Numbered from the stretch's first letter, positions 1-6,093 are shown. The stretch: DNA of 6,111 nucleotides from an uncultured Clostridia bacterium (GCA_947307505.1 CAMZJG010000068.1:1-6111), one strand, 5' to 3'. Notes: a model not told the origin generated them from the sequence alone. Numbers and translations: made by a program.

Positions 1-1425
1 GCCCTGGGGGACGCGGAGCCCTGGAGCCGGTACTGGGCTGAACCGGATACGGTGAATGCGGATCTCACCCATTCCCCCGGCCTGGCCTATTCCCTGACGG
101 TGGGGAACAACACGGCGTTCAACGGGGGGCTGCCTGCGGGCTACGATCTGCAGGGACTCATCGAATGGGGTAAGGACCCGGGACTGAATGTGGATATCCT
201 CCATGCCCACGGATTTACCGGCGGCGGCGCGATCATTGCCTATATCGATCAGGGCGTCCTGCCCCACCCGGAATACGACCGGGAGAACATTCATATCACC
301 AATACGGGGAAATATCCCCTGAGCATGCACGGTCCGGCGGTGCTGTCCCTCCTGGCGGGAGAGACCATCGGCGTCGCCCCGGATGCGGAAATTTACTATC
401 TGGGCTGCGATTCCGGCGACGGATACTCCCAGCTCCATGAGGCGGACTGCCTCTACCGGGTCATCGACCTGAACGAGACACTGCCCGAGGGGCAGAAGAT
501 CCGCATGGTGGGCTTTTCGGATAATATCAGCTCCGGTGAACCTTATGAGCAGGAATTCCGGGCCGCGGCCAAGGCCTGCGAAGAGGCGGGGATCATGGTC
601 TGGTTCTGCGGAGAAAACGGGGCGGTGGCCTTCCTCCCCTGGTCCGATAAGAACGACCCCGGCAGCCTGATGCCCGAACACTGGGGCGGAGGTCACGGCG
701 CTCAGGTCTGCTTCCCCTCCGCCGGCCGCACCGTGGCCTGCGTCTTCGACCCCGCCCATTACGTCCATTATGCCAGCGGAGGTCTGAGCTGGACCATGCC
801 CTATGCCCTGGGGCTCTACGCCATCGCCTTATCCATCGATCCCGGCCTGACCCAGACGGATCTACGGACCATCGCGCGGGATACCGCCGATGAAATCAAT
901 GACGGGAGCAAACGGGTGGTGGATCCCGTGGAATTCGTGGCGGCCGTATTGGAGCGGGTGGGCCGGGACGGGGAAGCCCGGGAGCTGCGGGAGGAGGTAC
1001 GGGCCCGACAGAAGTACCTCTATGCGGTGGTGGACGAAACAGCCATGTCGAAGAAGGATCAGCGGGCCGTATTCGACGCCCTGGCCTGGATCACGGAGGC
1101 CCGGGTGGTGGTGGCGGACGCCTCCCGCTTCGCCGACGGGGCGGAGCTGTACGCAGCTATCGAGGCAGACCTTCGGGAGCGGGGCGGGACCCTGGCCGGT
1201 TATCAGCTCTTCGGAGAGGTCCCCCAGCCTCCCGACGAGGGGAGCGGGGAGACGCCGCCCGTCTGGCGGCTGACCCTGGGGAAGGGGGAATATGTGATCT
1301 TCTTTCGGGATTATCTGGAAGCAGCCCGGGCCGGAGAGCCGGATGCGCTGGCAGACGGCGTGCTGTTTCCCCCCAACCGGGCGGGCATGACCCTGTGCGA
1401 CGCGGAGGGGACACTGGGGCATTAA
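1..1425 (+). CDS. S8 family (subtilisin-like) serine peptidase, 5' end outside window
   Basis: The frame is open to the left edge. The first possible start in the window, GTG at 52, has no ribosome binding site, so the true start probably lies upstream and about 474 residues are visible. Numbering from that GTG, the subtilase core is readable: Asp motif AYIDQGV (Asp66), His motif MHGPAVLSL (His93) followed by GVAPDAEIYYLG, probable oxyanion Asn189 in CGENG, and Ser motif GGLSWTMPYALGL (Ser246). These are the expected order and spacing for family S8, so it is probably an active endopeptidase. The usual GTSMATP reads GLSWTMP, a divergent version. The stretch before Asp66 (LPAGYDLQGLIEWGKDPGL) resembles the N-terminal segment of clostridial S8 peptidases, from memory of that family. 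Residues about 320-457 form a C-terminal domain I cannot name. No signal peptide is visible in the part present, so location and substrate are unknown. A terminator separates it from the flotillin genes, so there is no strong reason to link them. Confidence 0.88.
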   Translation, partial: ALGDAEPWSRYWAEPDTVNADLTHSPGLAYSLTVGNNTAFNGGLPAGYDLQGLIEWGKDPGLNVDILHAHGFTGGGAIIAYIDQGVLPHPEYDRENIHITNTGKYPLSMHGPAVLSLLAGETIGVAPDAEIYYLGCDSGDGYSQLHEADCLYRVIDLNETLPEGQKIRMVGFSDNISSGEPYEQEFRAAAKACEEAGIMVWFCGENGAVAFLPWSDKNDPGSLMPEHWGGGHGAQVCFPSAGRTVACVFDPAHYVHYASGGLSWTMPYALGLYAIALSIDPGLTQTDLRTIARDTADEINDGSKRVVDPVEFVAAVLERVGRDGEARELREEVRARQKYLYAVVDETAMSKKDQRAVFDALAWITEARVVVADASRFADGAELYAAIEADLRERGGTLAGYQLFGEVPQPPDEGSGETPPVWRLTLGKGEYVIFFRDYLEAARAGEPDALADGVLFPPNRAGMTLCDAEGTLGH

Positions 1426-1453
1426 AGGTATAAGAGGTATATATCTATTATCT

Positions 1454-1479
1454 GGGCAGCGGAGAAGATCCCGCTGCCC
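1454..1479 (+). terminator. Hairpin terminator after the S8 peptidase gene
   Basis: A perfect 9-bp stem (GGGCAGCGG at 1454-1462, CCGCTGCCC at 1471-1479) closes an 8-base loop, 28 bases after the peptidase stop codon. It is followed by a pyrimidine-rich stretch (TCTCTT, then CTCTCTTTTC to 1500) rather than a clean T run. This is probably an intrinsic terminator of moderate strength that isolates the peptidase gene from the downstream cluster. Confidence 0.6.
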
Positions 1480-1524
1480 TCTCTTGCGCCCTCTCTTTTC
1501 CAATAAAAATTCATAAGATTACTA

Positions 1525-1553
1525 TTGACAATCAGCTGATTGTGTGGTAATGT
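1525..1553 (+). promoter_or_regulatory. Sigma-A type promoter for the DUF1836-flotillin cluster
   Basis: A consensus -35 box TTGACA (1525-1530) is followed after 17 bp by TAATGT (1548-1553), a weak -10 box. An alternative -10 is GGTAAT (1546-1551), preceded by TG in the extended -10 position (1543-1544) but with a 15-bp spacer. The surroundings (1501-1530) are AT-rich against a GC-rich background. Transcription would start near 1558-1560, giving a very short leader before the Shine-Dalgarno sequence at 1561-1568. No other convincing promoter is seen until after floA, so it may drive the whole cluster. Confidence 0.6.
1528..1543. promoter_or_regulatory. Perfect 16-bp palindrome, candidate operator
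   Basis: ACAATCAGCTGATTGT equals its own reverse complement over all 16 bases. It overlaps the last three bases of the -35 box and fills most of the spacer to the -10 box. That is the position used by MerR-type regulators and by many repressors, and the first gene downstream encodes a MerR-like DUF1836 protein. Autoregulation by that protein is therefore inferred. The 17-bp spacer is normal, so simple occlusion (repression) is more likely than the classical MerR distortion mechanism, which uses 19-20 bp spacers. Confidence 0.6.
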
Positions 1554-1560
1554 TTCCGGT

Positions 1561-1568
1561 AAAGGAGG
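1561..1568 (+). promoter_or_regulatory. Shine-Dalgarno site that fixes the DUF1836 start
   Basis: AAAGGAGG ends 7 bases before ATG at 1576. It selects this ATG over the in-frame TTG at 1540, which lies inside the promoter and palindrome, and over the out-of-frame ATG at 1571. Confidence 0.8.
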
Positions 1569-1575
1569 GGATGGG

Positions 1576-2106
1576 ATGCAGAGAGTCTTGCCCGGTTCCA
1601 CGCTGCATTATGATGGGAGTACCCCCGGTTCCGCAGAGATCCTGCTCTCGGCCCTGTTTGCGGGCGGGGATCTGATGCTGGCCCAGGTATCCCATATATC
1701 CGGCCTGGAACCCTATGTGATCCAGAACTGGGTGGCAAGAGGGTTTCTTCCGCCTCCGGTGGCCAAGCGGTACAGCCGCAGACAGCTTTCCCGGATCCTG
1801 ATCATCCATATGCTGCGCAGCGTTCTGCCCTTGGAGGAGATCTGCCGCCTGCTGAGTTATGTAAACGGACATCTGGACGATATTTCCGACGATCTGGTGG
1901 ATGATTCGGCCCTGTACATGGCCCTGGTGGCCCTGACGGAGAATGATCCGCCCCCCATCAAAACCGTGCTGAAGGACTACCGGGAGCCTTTCCCCGGAGC
2001 CCAGCGCCGGGTGGAGCAGGTGCTGGAGATCATGCTCCTGGCTTACCGGGCGGCGATGCTGAAGGAAGAGGCCCAGGCGTACATCGGACGGCTGGATATA
2101 CAGTAA
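1576..2106 (+). CDS. DUF1836 family MerR-like transcriptional regulator
   Basis: A 176-residue soluble protein. Residues about 32-80 form a MerR-type winged-helix segment: an HTH around LAQVSHISGLEPYVIQNWV, then a wing-like turn with PPPVAKRYSRRQLSRIL. The following LPLEEICRLLSYVNG and DDISDDLVDDSALYM (about 85-114) fit the pattern I associate with DUF1836, a Firmicute family of predicted DNA-binding proteins without a defined ligand. The rest (about 140-168) is a helical region with no known effector-binding signature and no metal-binding cysteine cluster. The start is set by AAAGGAGG 7 bases upstream. It is the first gene after the promoter and ends 20 bases before the NfeD gene, so it is probably cotranscribed with the flotillin genes and may control them. 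Binding to the 1528-1543 palindrome is inferred from position only. Confidence 0.82.
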   Translation: MQRVLPGSTLHYDGSTPGSAEILLSALFAGGDLMLAQVSHISGLEPYVIQNWVARGFLPPPVAKRYSRRQLSRILIIHMLRSVLPLEEICRLLSYVNGHLDDISDDLVDDSALYMALVALTENDPPPIKTVLKDYREPFPGAQRRVEQVLEIMLLAYRAAMLKEEAQAYIGRLDIQ

Positions 2107-2126
2107 GGAAGTAGGAGGGATCAGAT

Positions 2127-2855
2127 ATGCAAGCCTGGTGGGAATCCTTGACCGCGCTGGAGCGCGTTTTTGCCGCCGCCGCGATCCCCGCGACCCTTCT
2201 GCTCATCATTCAGCTGGTCTCCACCCTCATCGGCCTGGGCGGCCAGGATGGGGATGCGGACGGACCGGATCTGGACGGGGACGGCGTCCCCGACGGCATC
2301 GACCTGGACCTGGATGGGGACGGTATCCCCGATGGGATAGACCTGGATGGGGACGGTATCCCCGATGGGATAGACCTGGATGGGGACGGTATCCCGGATG
2401 AGTTTTACGAATCGCCGGAGGAGACGGAAGTCCAGCATGAGGGCTTCAATCTGCGCCTCTTCAGCTTCCGGGGCATCGTGGCCTTCTTCGCAGTGTACGG
2501 CTGGGGAGCCCTGGCCATATCCCGGTCCGGCCGGCCCTGGCTGGTGGCCCTGATCGTCGGCCTGATCCTGGGCGTCGCGGCCATGTTCCTGGTGGCGGTC
2601 ACCATGCAGCTTTTTGTCCGCCTCCAGTCGGACGGCACCGTGGACCCCAACAACGCCGTGGGCCTGGCGGGGGAGGTTTACCTCTCCGTCCCGCCCGGGA
2701 GGCAAGGGGAAGGCAAGGTGAACGTGGTGATCCAGGAGAAGATGACCGAGTGCGCCGCGGTGACGGACGAGGAAAGGGCCATCGCCACCGGAGAGAAGAT
2801 CACGGTCATCGGCGTCACTCGGGATAAACAGCTCATCGTCATGCGAAGAGAGTAA
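2127..2855 (+). CDS. YuaF-type NfeD membrane protein with aspartate-rich calcium-binding-like repeat loop
   Basis: This 242-residue protein has three predicted membrane segments (about 14-38, 114-131, 138-164) and a C-terminal OB-fold-like NfeD domain (about 174-242: NAVGLAGEVYLSVPPGRQG, then GKVNVVIQ and TGEKITVIGVTRDKQLIVM). The pattern fits YuaF, the partner encoded beside flotillin FloT in Bacillus subtilis, and the next gene is a FloT-type flotillin. It has no ClpP-like protease domain. Its odd part is the loop between segments 1 and 2: residues 41-91 are almost all Asp, Gly, Ile, Leu and Pro, with four copies of an 11-residue unit DLDGDGxPDGI. This resembles thrombospondin type 3 or EF-hand-like DxDxDG calcium loops. 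The basic SRSGR after segment 2 suggests, by the positive-inside rule, that the acidic loop faces outward; the topology is not proven. The Shine-Dalgarno sequence AGGAGGG (2113-2119) precedes the ATG by 7 bases. Confidence 0.85.
   Translation: MQAWWESLTALERVFAAAAIPATLLLIIQLVSTLIGLGGQDGDADGPDLDGDGVPDGIDLDLDGDGIPDGIDLDGDGIPDGIDLDGDGIPDEFYESPEETEVQHEGFNLRLFSFRGIVAFFAVYGWGALAISRSGRPWLVALIVGLILGVAAMFLVAVTMQLFVRLQSDGTVDPNNAVGLAGEVYLSVPPGRQGEGKVNVVIQEKMTECAAVTDEERAIATGEKITVIGVTRDKQLIVMRRE
2268..2401 (+). repeat. 33-bp in-frame tandem repeat coding DLDGDGxPDGI units
   Basis: Two 33-bp units at 2307-2339 and 2340-2372 are identical. A third, at 2373-2401, matches over about 27 bases with one mismatch before diverging. 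An older, more diverged copy lies at 2268-2300, separated by a 6-base Asp-Leu insertion. Each recent unit contains GGGGA-CGGTA-TCCCC, a 5-bp inverted repeat with a 5-base loop that may promote slippage. Because the unit is a multiple of three, gain or loss changes the NfeD loop by 11 residues without a frameshift. Sequence identity points to recent duplication. Confidence 0.9.
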
Positions 2856-2886
2856 GGAATAAACAAGAAGATAGGAAACAGTATAT

Positions 2887-2894
2887 AAAGGAGG
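2887..2894 (+). promoter_or_regulatory. Shine-Dalgarno site that fixes the floT start
   Basis: AAAGGAGG lies 8 bases before ATG at 2903. The in-frame GTG at 2897 is only 2 bases from this site, too close for initiation, so the ATG is preferred. Confidence 0.75.
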
Positions 2895-2902
2895 AAGTGA
2901 CA

Positions 2903-4312
2903 ATGGGAATGGAAACCATCATTCTGATCTGCGTCGTGGTGGTCCTGTGCTTCAGCCTGCTGGCCGCCATCATGCGCCGGTATAAGAAATGCCCTTCGGA
3001 TAAGGTCATGGTGGTCTACGGCAACGTGGGCAGCAATAAGGACGGCACCAGCCGCAGCTCCAAGTGCATCCACGGCGGCGCGGCCTTCGTCTGGCCCATC
3101 ATCCAGGCGGCGGAGTTTCTGGATCTGACCCCCATCAGCATCTCCGTGGACCTGCAGAACGCCCTGAGCCGGCAGAACATCCGCATCAACGTGCCCAGCA
3201 CCTTCACCGTGGGCATCAGCACCGAGAACGGAGTCATGCAGAACGCTGCCGAGCGTCTGCTGGGCCTGAAGCTGGTGCAGATCCAGGAGCTGGCGAAGGA
3301 CATCATCTTCGGTCAGCTGCGTCTGGTGATCGCCACCATGGACATCGAGGAGATCAACGCCGACCGGGATAAGTTCCTGGACGCCGTGAGCCGGAACGTG
3401 GAGACCGAGCTGAAGAAGATCGGCCTGCGGCTCATCAACGTGAACGTTACGGATATCAGCGACGAGAGCGGCTATATCGAAGCCCTGGGCAAGGAGGCTG
3501 CCGCCAAGGCCATCAACGACGCCAAGCGCACCGTGGCCGAGAAGAACAGGGACGGCTCCATCGGCGTAGCCAACGCCGACCGGGACCAGCGCGTGCAGGT
3601 ATCCGAGGCCAACGCCCTGGCCATCGAGGGCGAGAACAGCGCCAAGGTCCAGGTGGCCATGTCCGACGCCCAGCGCCGGGAGAAGGAAGCGGAGGCCATG
3701 CGCCTCGCCACCGCCGCGGAGAAGATCCAGGCGGCCAAGGCGAAGGAAGAGGCCTACGTGGCGGAGCAGCAGGCCGAAGCGGCCCGTGCCGCCCGGGAGA
3801 AGGCCACCCAGGAGGCGGACATCATCGTCTCCACGGAGATCGCCAAGCGCCGTGCGGAGCTGGAGGCGGAGGCCGAGGCGGAGAAGATCCGCCGGAAGGC
3901 CGCCGGTGAGGCGGACGCCATCCGGGCCAGGATGAACGCAGAGGCCGAAGGCCAGAAGGCCATCCTGACGAAGCAGGCCGAAGGCTTCCGGGAGATCGTG
4001 GCCGCCGCGGGCGGCAATGCGGAGGCGGCGGTGAAGCTGCTGCTGACGGATAAGATGGAGGACCTCCTGCGGATCCAGGTGGAGGCCATCAAGAACGTGA
4101 AGATCGACAAGGTCACGGTCTGGGATTCCGGCGCGGGCAAGGACGGCAAAAACGCCACCGCCGGGTACCTCACCGGCCTGCTGAAGAGCGTGCCTCCTCT
4201 CAGCGAGATGTACGCCATGGCGGGGATGGAGCTGCCCGGCTTCCTGGGAAAGAAGGATGAGCCGGAAGCGGTCCCCGCGGAAGAGCCCGCAGCGGTGCCT
4301 GCGGCGGAATGA
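2903..4312 (+). CDS. floT: FloT/YuaG-type flotillin (SPFH domain scaffold protein)
   Basis: This 469-residue protein has full flotillin architecture. A hydrophobic N-terminal anchor (residues 4-24) is followed by basic MRRYKK. The SPFH/band 7 domain (about 31-195) includes VMVVYGNVGSNKDG and CIHGGAAFVWPIIQ, the typical flotillin opening, and a later GLRLINVNVTDISDESGYIEALG. A long Glu-Ala-rich coiled coil (about 195-365) and a C-terminal part containing IDKVTVWDSG (401-410), a flotillin signature, complete it. FloT forms oligomeric membrane scaffolds that organise functional microdomains at the inner face of the membrane. B. subtilis FloT is about 509 residues, so this is slightly shorter, ending in an acidic Ala/Pro/Glu tail. 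It lies 47 bases after its YuaF-type NfeD partner, the same pairing as yuaF-yuaG. The gap is AT-rich but shows no good promoter, so cotranscription is likely. Confidence 0.92.
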   Translation: MGMETIILICVVVVLCFSLLAAIMRRYKKCPSDKVMVVYGNVGSNKDGTSRSSKCIHGGAAFVWPIIQAAEFLDLTPISISVDLQNALSRQNIRINVPSTFTVGISTENGVMQNAAERLLGLKLVQIQELAKDIIFGQLRLVIATMDIEEINADRDKFLDAVSRNVETELKKIGLRLINVNVTDISDESGYIEALGKEAAAKAINDAKRTVAEKNRDGSIGVANADRDQRVQVSEANALAIEGENSAKVQVAMSDAQRREKEAEAMRLATAAEKIQAAKAKEEAYVAEQQAEAARAAREKATQEADIIVSTEIAKRRAELEAEAEAEKIRRKAAGEADAIRARMNAEAEGQKAILTKQAEGFREIVAAAGGNAEAAVKLLLTDKMEDLLRIQVEAIKNVKIDKVTVWDSGAGKDGKNATAGYLTGLLKSVPPLSEMYAMAGMELPGFLGKKDEPEAVPAEEPAAVPAAE

Positions 4313-4322
4313 GCACGTAAAA

Positions 4323-4348
4323 CCGGGCCCTCTCCCAAGGGGGCCCGG
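4323..4348 (+). other. Strong intercistronic hairpin between floT and nfeD
   Basis: CCGGGCCC (4323-4330) pairs perfectly with GGGCCCGG (4341-4348), and further inner pairs are possible (4331-4333 with 4338-4340, one a T-G wobble). It lies in the 62-base gap after floT. The downstream sequence ATGGAAAACGG has no T run, so full intrinsic termination is unlikely. It may act as a 3' mRNA stabiliser, a processing site or a partial attenuator that sets the floT to nfeD-floA ratio. Confidence 0.6.
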
Positions 4349-4374
4349 ATGGAAAACGGAGAAAGGAGGAACAT

Positions 4375-4866
4375 ATGCCGACAATCGTATGGACCCTGAT
4401 CCTGCTGGTGTGCGCATTGGGCCTGTTCGTTGTGGAGATACTCAATCCGGGCTTCGGCCTCCCGGGGATCGCCGGGATCGTCCTCCTGGCGGCGGATGTG
4501 TACATCACCGCCCGGACCGTACAGGAGGCCATGATCCTGGGTCTGATCGCGGCGCTGATCGTCCTGATCTTCCTGGTCTTCGGCGCCAGGCTCATCTCCA
4601 AGGGCAAGCTGCCCAAGAGTCTGATCCTGGACCAGGCGGAGGAGGATTACCGGAGCAGCGAGGACCTGAGCGCCCTCCTGGGAACCACCGGAAAGACCCT
4701 GACGGTCCTCCGCCCCGCCGGGATGGCGGAGCTGGGAGGCAGAAAGGTGGACGTGGTCACCCGGGGAGAATTTCTGGATAAAGACAGTTTTGTGGAAGTA
4801 GTGGAAGCGGCGGGGGGACGCATCGTCGTCCGGGCCTGCCAGGACCCGGCTCTGCCGGAGAATTAA
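4375..4866 (+). CDS. Short NfeD family membrane protein (partner of FloA)
   Basis: A 163-residue NfeD protein. Membrane segments are predicted at about 4-22, 30-47 and 52-71. Between the first two is the family's VEILNPGFGLPGIAGIV motif. The C-terminal OB-fold-like domain (about 101-154) carries LLGTTGKTLTVLRPAGMAEL, GGRKVDVVTRGEFLDKDSFV and a final GGRIVVRA strand, all typical of NfeD. It lacks the N-terminal ClpP-class serine protease domain found in long NfeD proteins such as B. subtilis YqeZ, which is encoded beside FloA (YqfA). Its probable role is as a membrane partner of the FloA flotillin encoded next. AAAGGAGG (4362-4369) stands 5 bases before the ATG. Its stop codon overlaps the Shine-Dalgarno sequence of floA, suggesting coupled translation. 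Confidence 0.88.
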   Translation: MPTIVWTLILLVCALGLFVVEILNPGFGLPGIAGIVLLAADVYITARTVQEAMILGLIAALIVLIFLVFGARLISKGKLPKSLILDQAEEDYRSSEDLSALLGTTGKTLTVLRPAGMAELGGRKVDVVTRGEFLDKDSFVEVVEAAGGRIVVRACQDPALPEN

Positions 4867-4878
4867 GGAGGAGTAAAC

Positions 4879-5841
4879 ATGGCAGGACCTATCATTCTCA
4901 TCGCAGTCATCGTTATCGTTGTGATCCTGTTCTTCCAGTTCGTTCCCGTGGCCTTGTGGATCAGCGCCCTGGCCGCCGGCGTGCGGGTGGGCATCTGGAC
5001 CCTGATCGGCATGCGTCTGCGCCGGGTCGTTCCTTCCCGGATCGTTATCCCTCTGATCAAAGCCGTGAAGGCCGGCATCAACATCCCCATCAATAAGCTG
5101 GAGGCCCATTACCTGGCGGGCGGCAACGTGGACCGGGTGGTGAACTCCCTCATCGCCGCCCAGCGCGCGAATATCCCCCTGGAGTTCGAGCGCAGCGCCG
5201 CCATCGACCTGGCCGGCCGTGATGTGCTGGAGGCCGTGCAGATGAGCGTCAACCCCAAGGTCATCGAGACCCCCATCGTAGCGGCCATCGCCAAGGACGG
5301 CATCGAGCTGAAGGCCAAGGCCAAGGTCACCGTCCGGGCCAACATCGACCGCCTGGTGGGCGGCGCCGGGGAGCAGACCATCATCGCCCGCGTGGGCGAG
5401 GGCGTGGTCACCACCATCGGCAGCGCGAATACCCATAAGGAAGTGCTGGAGAATCCCGATCTGATCTCCAAGACCGTGCTCAGCAAGGGCCTGGAGGCGG
5501 GCACCGCCTTTGAGATCCTCTCCATCGACATCGCGGATATCGACGTGGGCCGGAACATCGGCGCACAGCTCCAGGCGGACCAGGCCGAGGCGGACAAGAA
5601 GATCGCCCAGGCCAAGGCGGAGGAGCGCCGGGCCATGGCCGTGGCCGGCGAACAGGAAATGAAGGCCAAGACCCAGGAGATGCGGGCCAAGGTGGTGGAG
5701 GCCGAGGCCGAGGTGCCCATGGCCATGGCCCAGGCCCTGCGGGAAGGCAAGCTGGGCGTCATGGACTACTACAATATGCAGAACGTCATCTCCGATACCC
5801 GGATGCGGGAATCCATTGCGGATGAAGGTGCGCAGAAATGA
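4879..5841 (+). CDS. floA: Flotillin-like protein FloA
   Basis: This 320-residue protein is very close in pattern to FloA (YqfA, about 331 residues in B. subtilis). It starts with a membrane anchor (residues 3-45, two hydrophobic stretches), then [13 protein letters not shown]. The family's highly conserved block runs from about 74 to 132: [56 protein letters not shown]. Next come a second SPFH half (140-225), a Glu/Ala/Lys-rich coiled coil (about 234-282) and the typical C-terminal [22 protein letters not shown] (292-312). It builds membrane microdomains; in Bacillus, FloA and FloT together influence protease FtsH, signalling kinases and cell shape. AAGGAGGAG (4865-4873) overlaps the upstream nfeD stop and lies 5 bases before the ATG. 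Having floA in the same cluster as floT is noteworthy, since B. subtilis keeps them at separate loci. Confidence 0.95.
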   Translation: MAGPIILIAVIVIVVILFFQFVPVALWISALAAGVRVGIWTLIGMRLRRVVPSRIVIPLIKAVKAGINIPINKLEAHYLAGGNVDRVVNSLIAAQRANIPLEFERSAAIDLAGRDVLEAVQMSVNPKVIETPIVAAIAKDGIELKAKAKVTVRANIDRLVGGAGEQTIIARVGEGVVTTIGSANTHKEVLENPDLISKTVLSKGLEAGTAFEILSIDIADIDVGRNIGAQLQADQAEADKKIAQAKAEERRAMAVAGEQEMKAKTQEMRAKVVEAEAEVPMAMAQALREGKLGVMDYYNMQNVISDTRMRESIADEGAQK

Positions 5842-5981
5842 CGAAGCGGGCGAATAACGCTCCCCGTCCCGCCAATACCGACCGGTCCAAAATCGGCGCT
5901 CATCAGCTCCGGCGGGTCGTCGTATGGACGGAGATCCTGGGGAAGCCTGTCTCCCGCCGCCAGCCCCGGTTCCCGCGATAA
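5838..5981 (+). CDS. Small basic protein overlapping the floA stop (ATGA)
   Basis: An open frame of 47 residues starts at ATG 5838, overlapping the floA stop in an ATGA arrangement typical of translational coupling. A weak Shine-Dalgarno sequence AAGGTG (5825-5830) lies 7 bases upstream, inside the end of floA. The N-terminal third is rich in Asn, Arg, Lys and Pro. The middle, [20 protein letters not shown], looks like a short amphipathic helix followed by a Gly-Lys-Pro turn and a basic tail. It has no predicted membrane segment and no cysteine. The frame ends 21 bases before the terminator stem, as expected for a last gene. I recall similar EILGKP-type motifs in short clostridial hypothetical proteins but could not verify this. 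The function is unknown; an accessory role with FloA is only inferred. It could also be chance. Confidence 0.5.
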   Translation: MTKRANNAPRPANTDRSKIGAHQLRRVVVWTEILGKPVSRRQPRFPR

Positions 5982-6002
5982 CGGAATACCCAAACAAAAA
6001 CG

Positions 6003-6035
6003 GCTCCGGCGCGTTCCTTGCGAACGCGCCGGAGC
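6003..6035. terminator. Long GC-rich terminator hairpin, probably bidirectional
   Basis: A perfect 14-bp stem (GCTCCGGCGCGTTC at 6003-6016 with GAACGCGCCGGAGC at 6022-6035) has a 5-base loop. On the + strand the tail is TTCTCTGTC, a weak T tract. On the minus strand the stem is followed by GTTTTTGTTTGGG, read from the A-rich stretch 5990-6002, a better tail. It ends the flotillin cluster and could also stop minus-strand transcription. Confidence 0.75.
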
Positions 6036-6064
6036 TTCTCTGTCGGAAATTCCTCGTCTCCCCA

Positions 6065-6093
6065 TTGGCAAAGCGTGTCCAGAGGTGTAAAAT
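6065..6093 (+). promoter_or_regulatory. Sigma-A type promoter pointing out of the right edge
   Basis: TTGGCA (6065-6070, five of six consensus bases) is separated by exactly 17 bp from TAAAAT (6088-6093, five of six). Transcription would begin near 6100, followed by A-rich leader sequence. No start codon with a ribosome binding site appears before the window ends, so the gene served is outside the window. Confidence 0.6.

Noticed and set aside
52..54. GTG as the true start of the S8 peptidase
   Set aside because: There is no Shine-Dalgarno sequence upstream and the frame stays open to position 1 with protein-like sequence, so the start is probably outside the window.
2268..2401. Tandem repeats considered as a CRISPR-like array
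   Set aside because: Units are contiguous, have no unique spacers and are in frame within a coding gene.
2856..2902. Possible internal promoter at TATATA before floT
   Set aside because: A -10-like TATATA sits at 2882, but no -35-like box lies at the right distance. The AT-rich gap is more simply a translation initiation region.
2121..2903. Minus-strand frame with repeated DTVPIQVYPIG units
   Set aside because: The repeat is the complement of the 33-bp tandem units in the NfeD gene, whose + strand frame has membrane segments, an NfeD domain and a good ribosome binding site.
2678..4417. Minus-strand open frame of 579 codons opposite floT
   Set aside because: A compositional shadow of the floT coiled-coil codons; no ribosome binding site or recognisable domain.
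1..5841. Functional link between the S8 peptidase and the flotillin cluster
   Set aside because: A terminator and a separate promoter lie between them. Proximity alone does not support a shared system.
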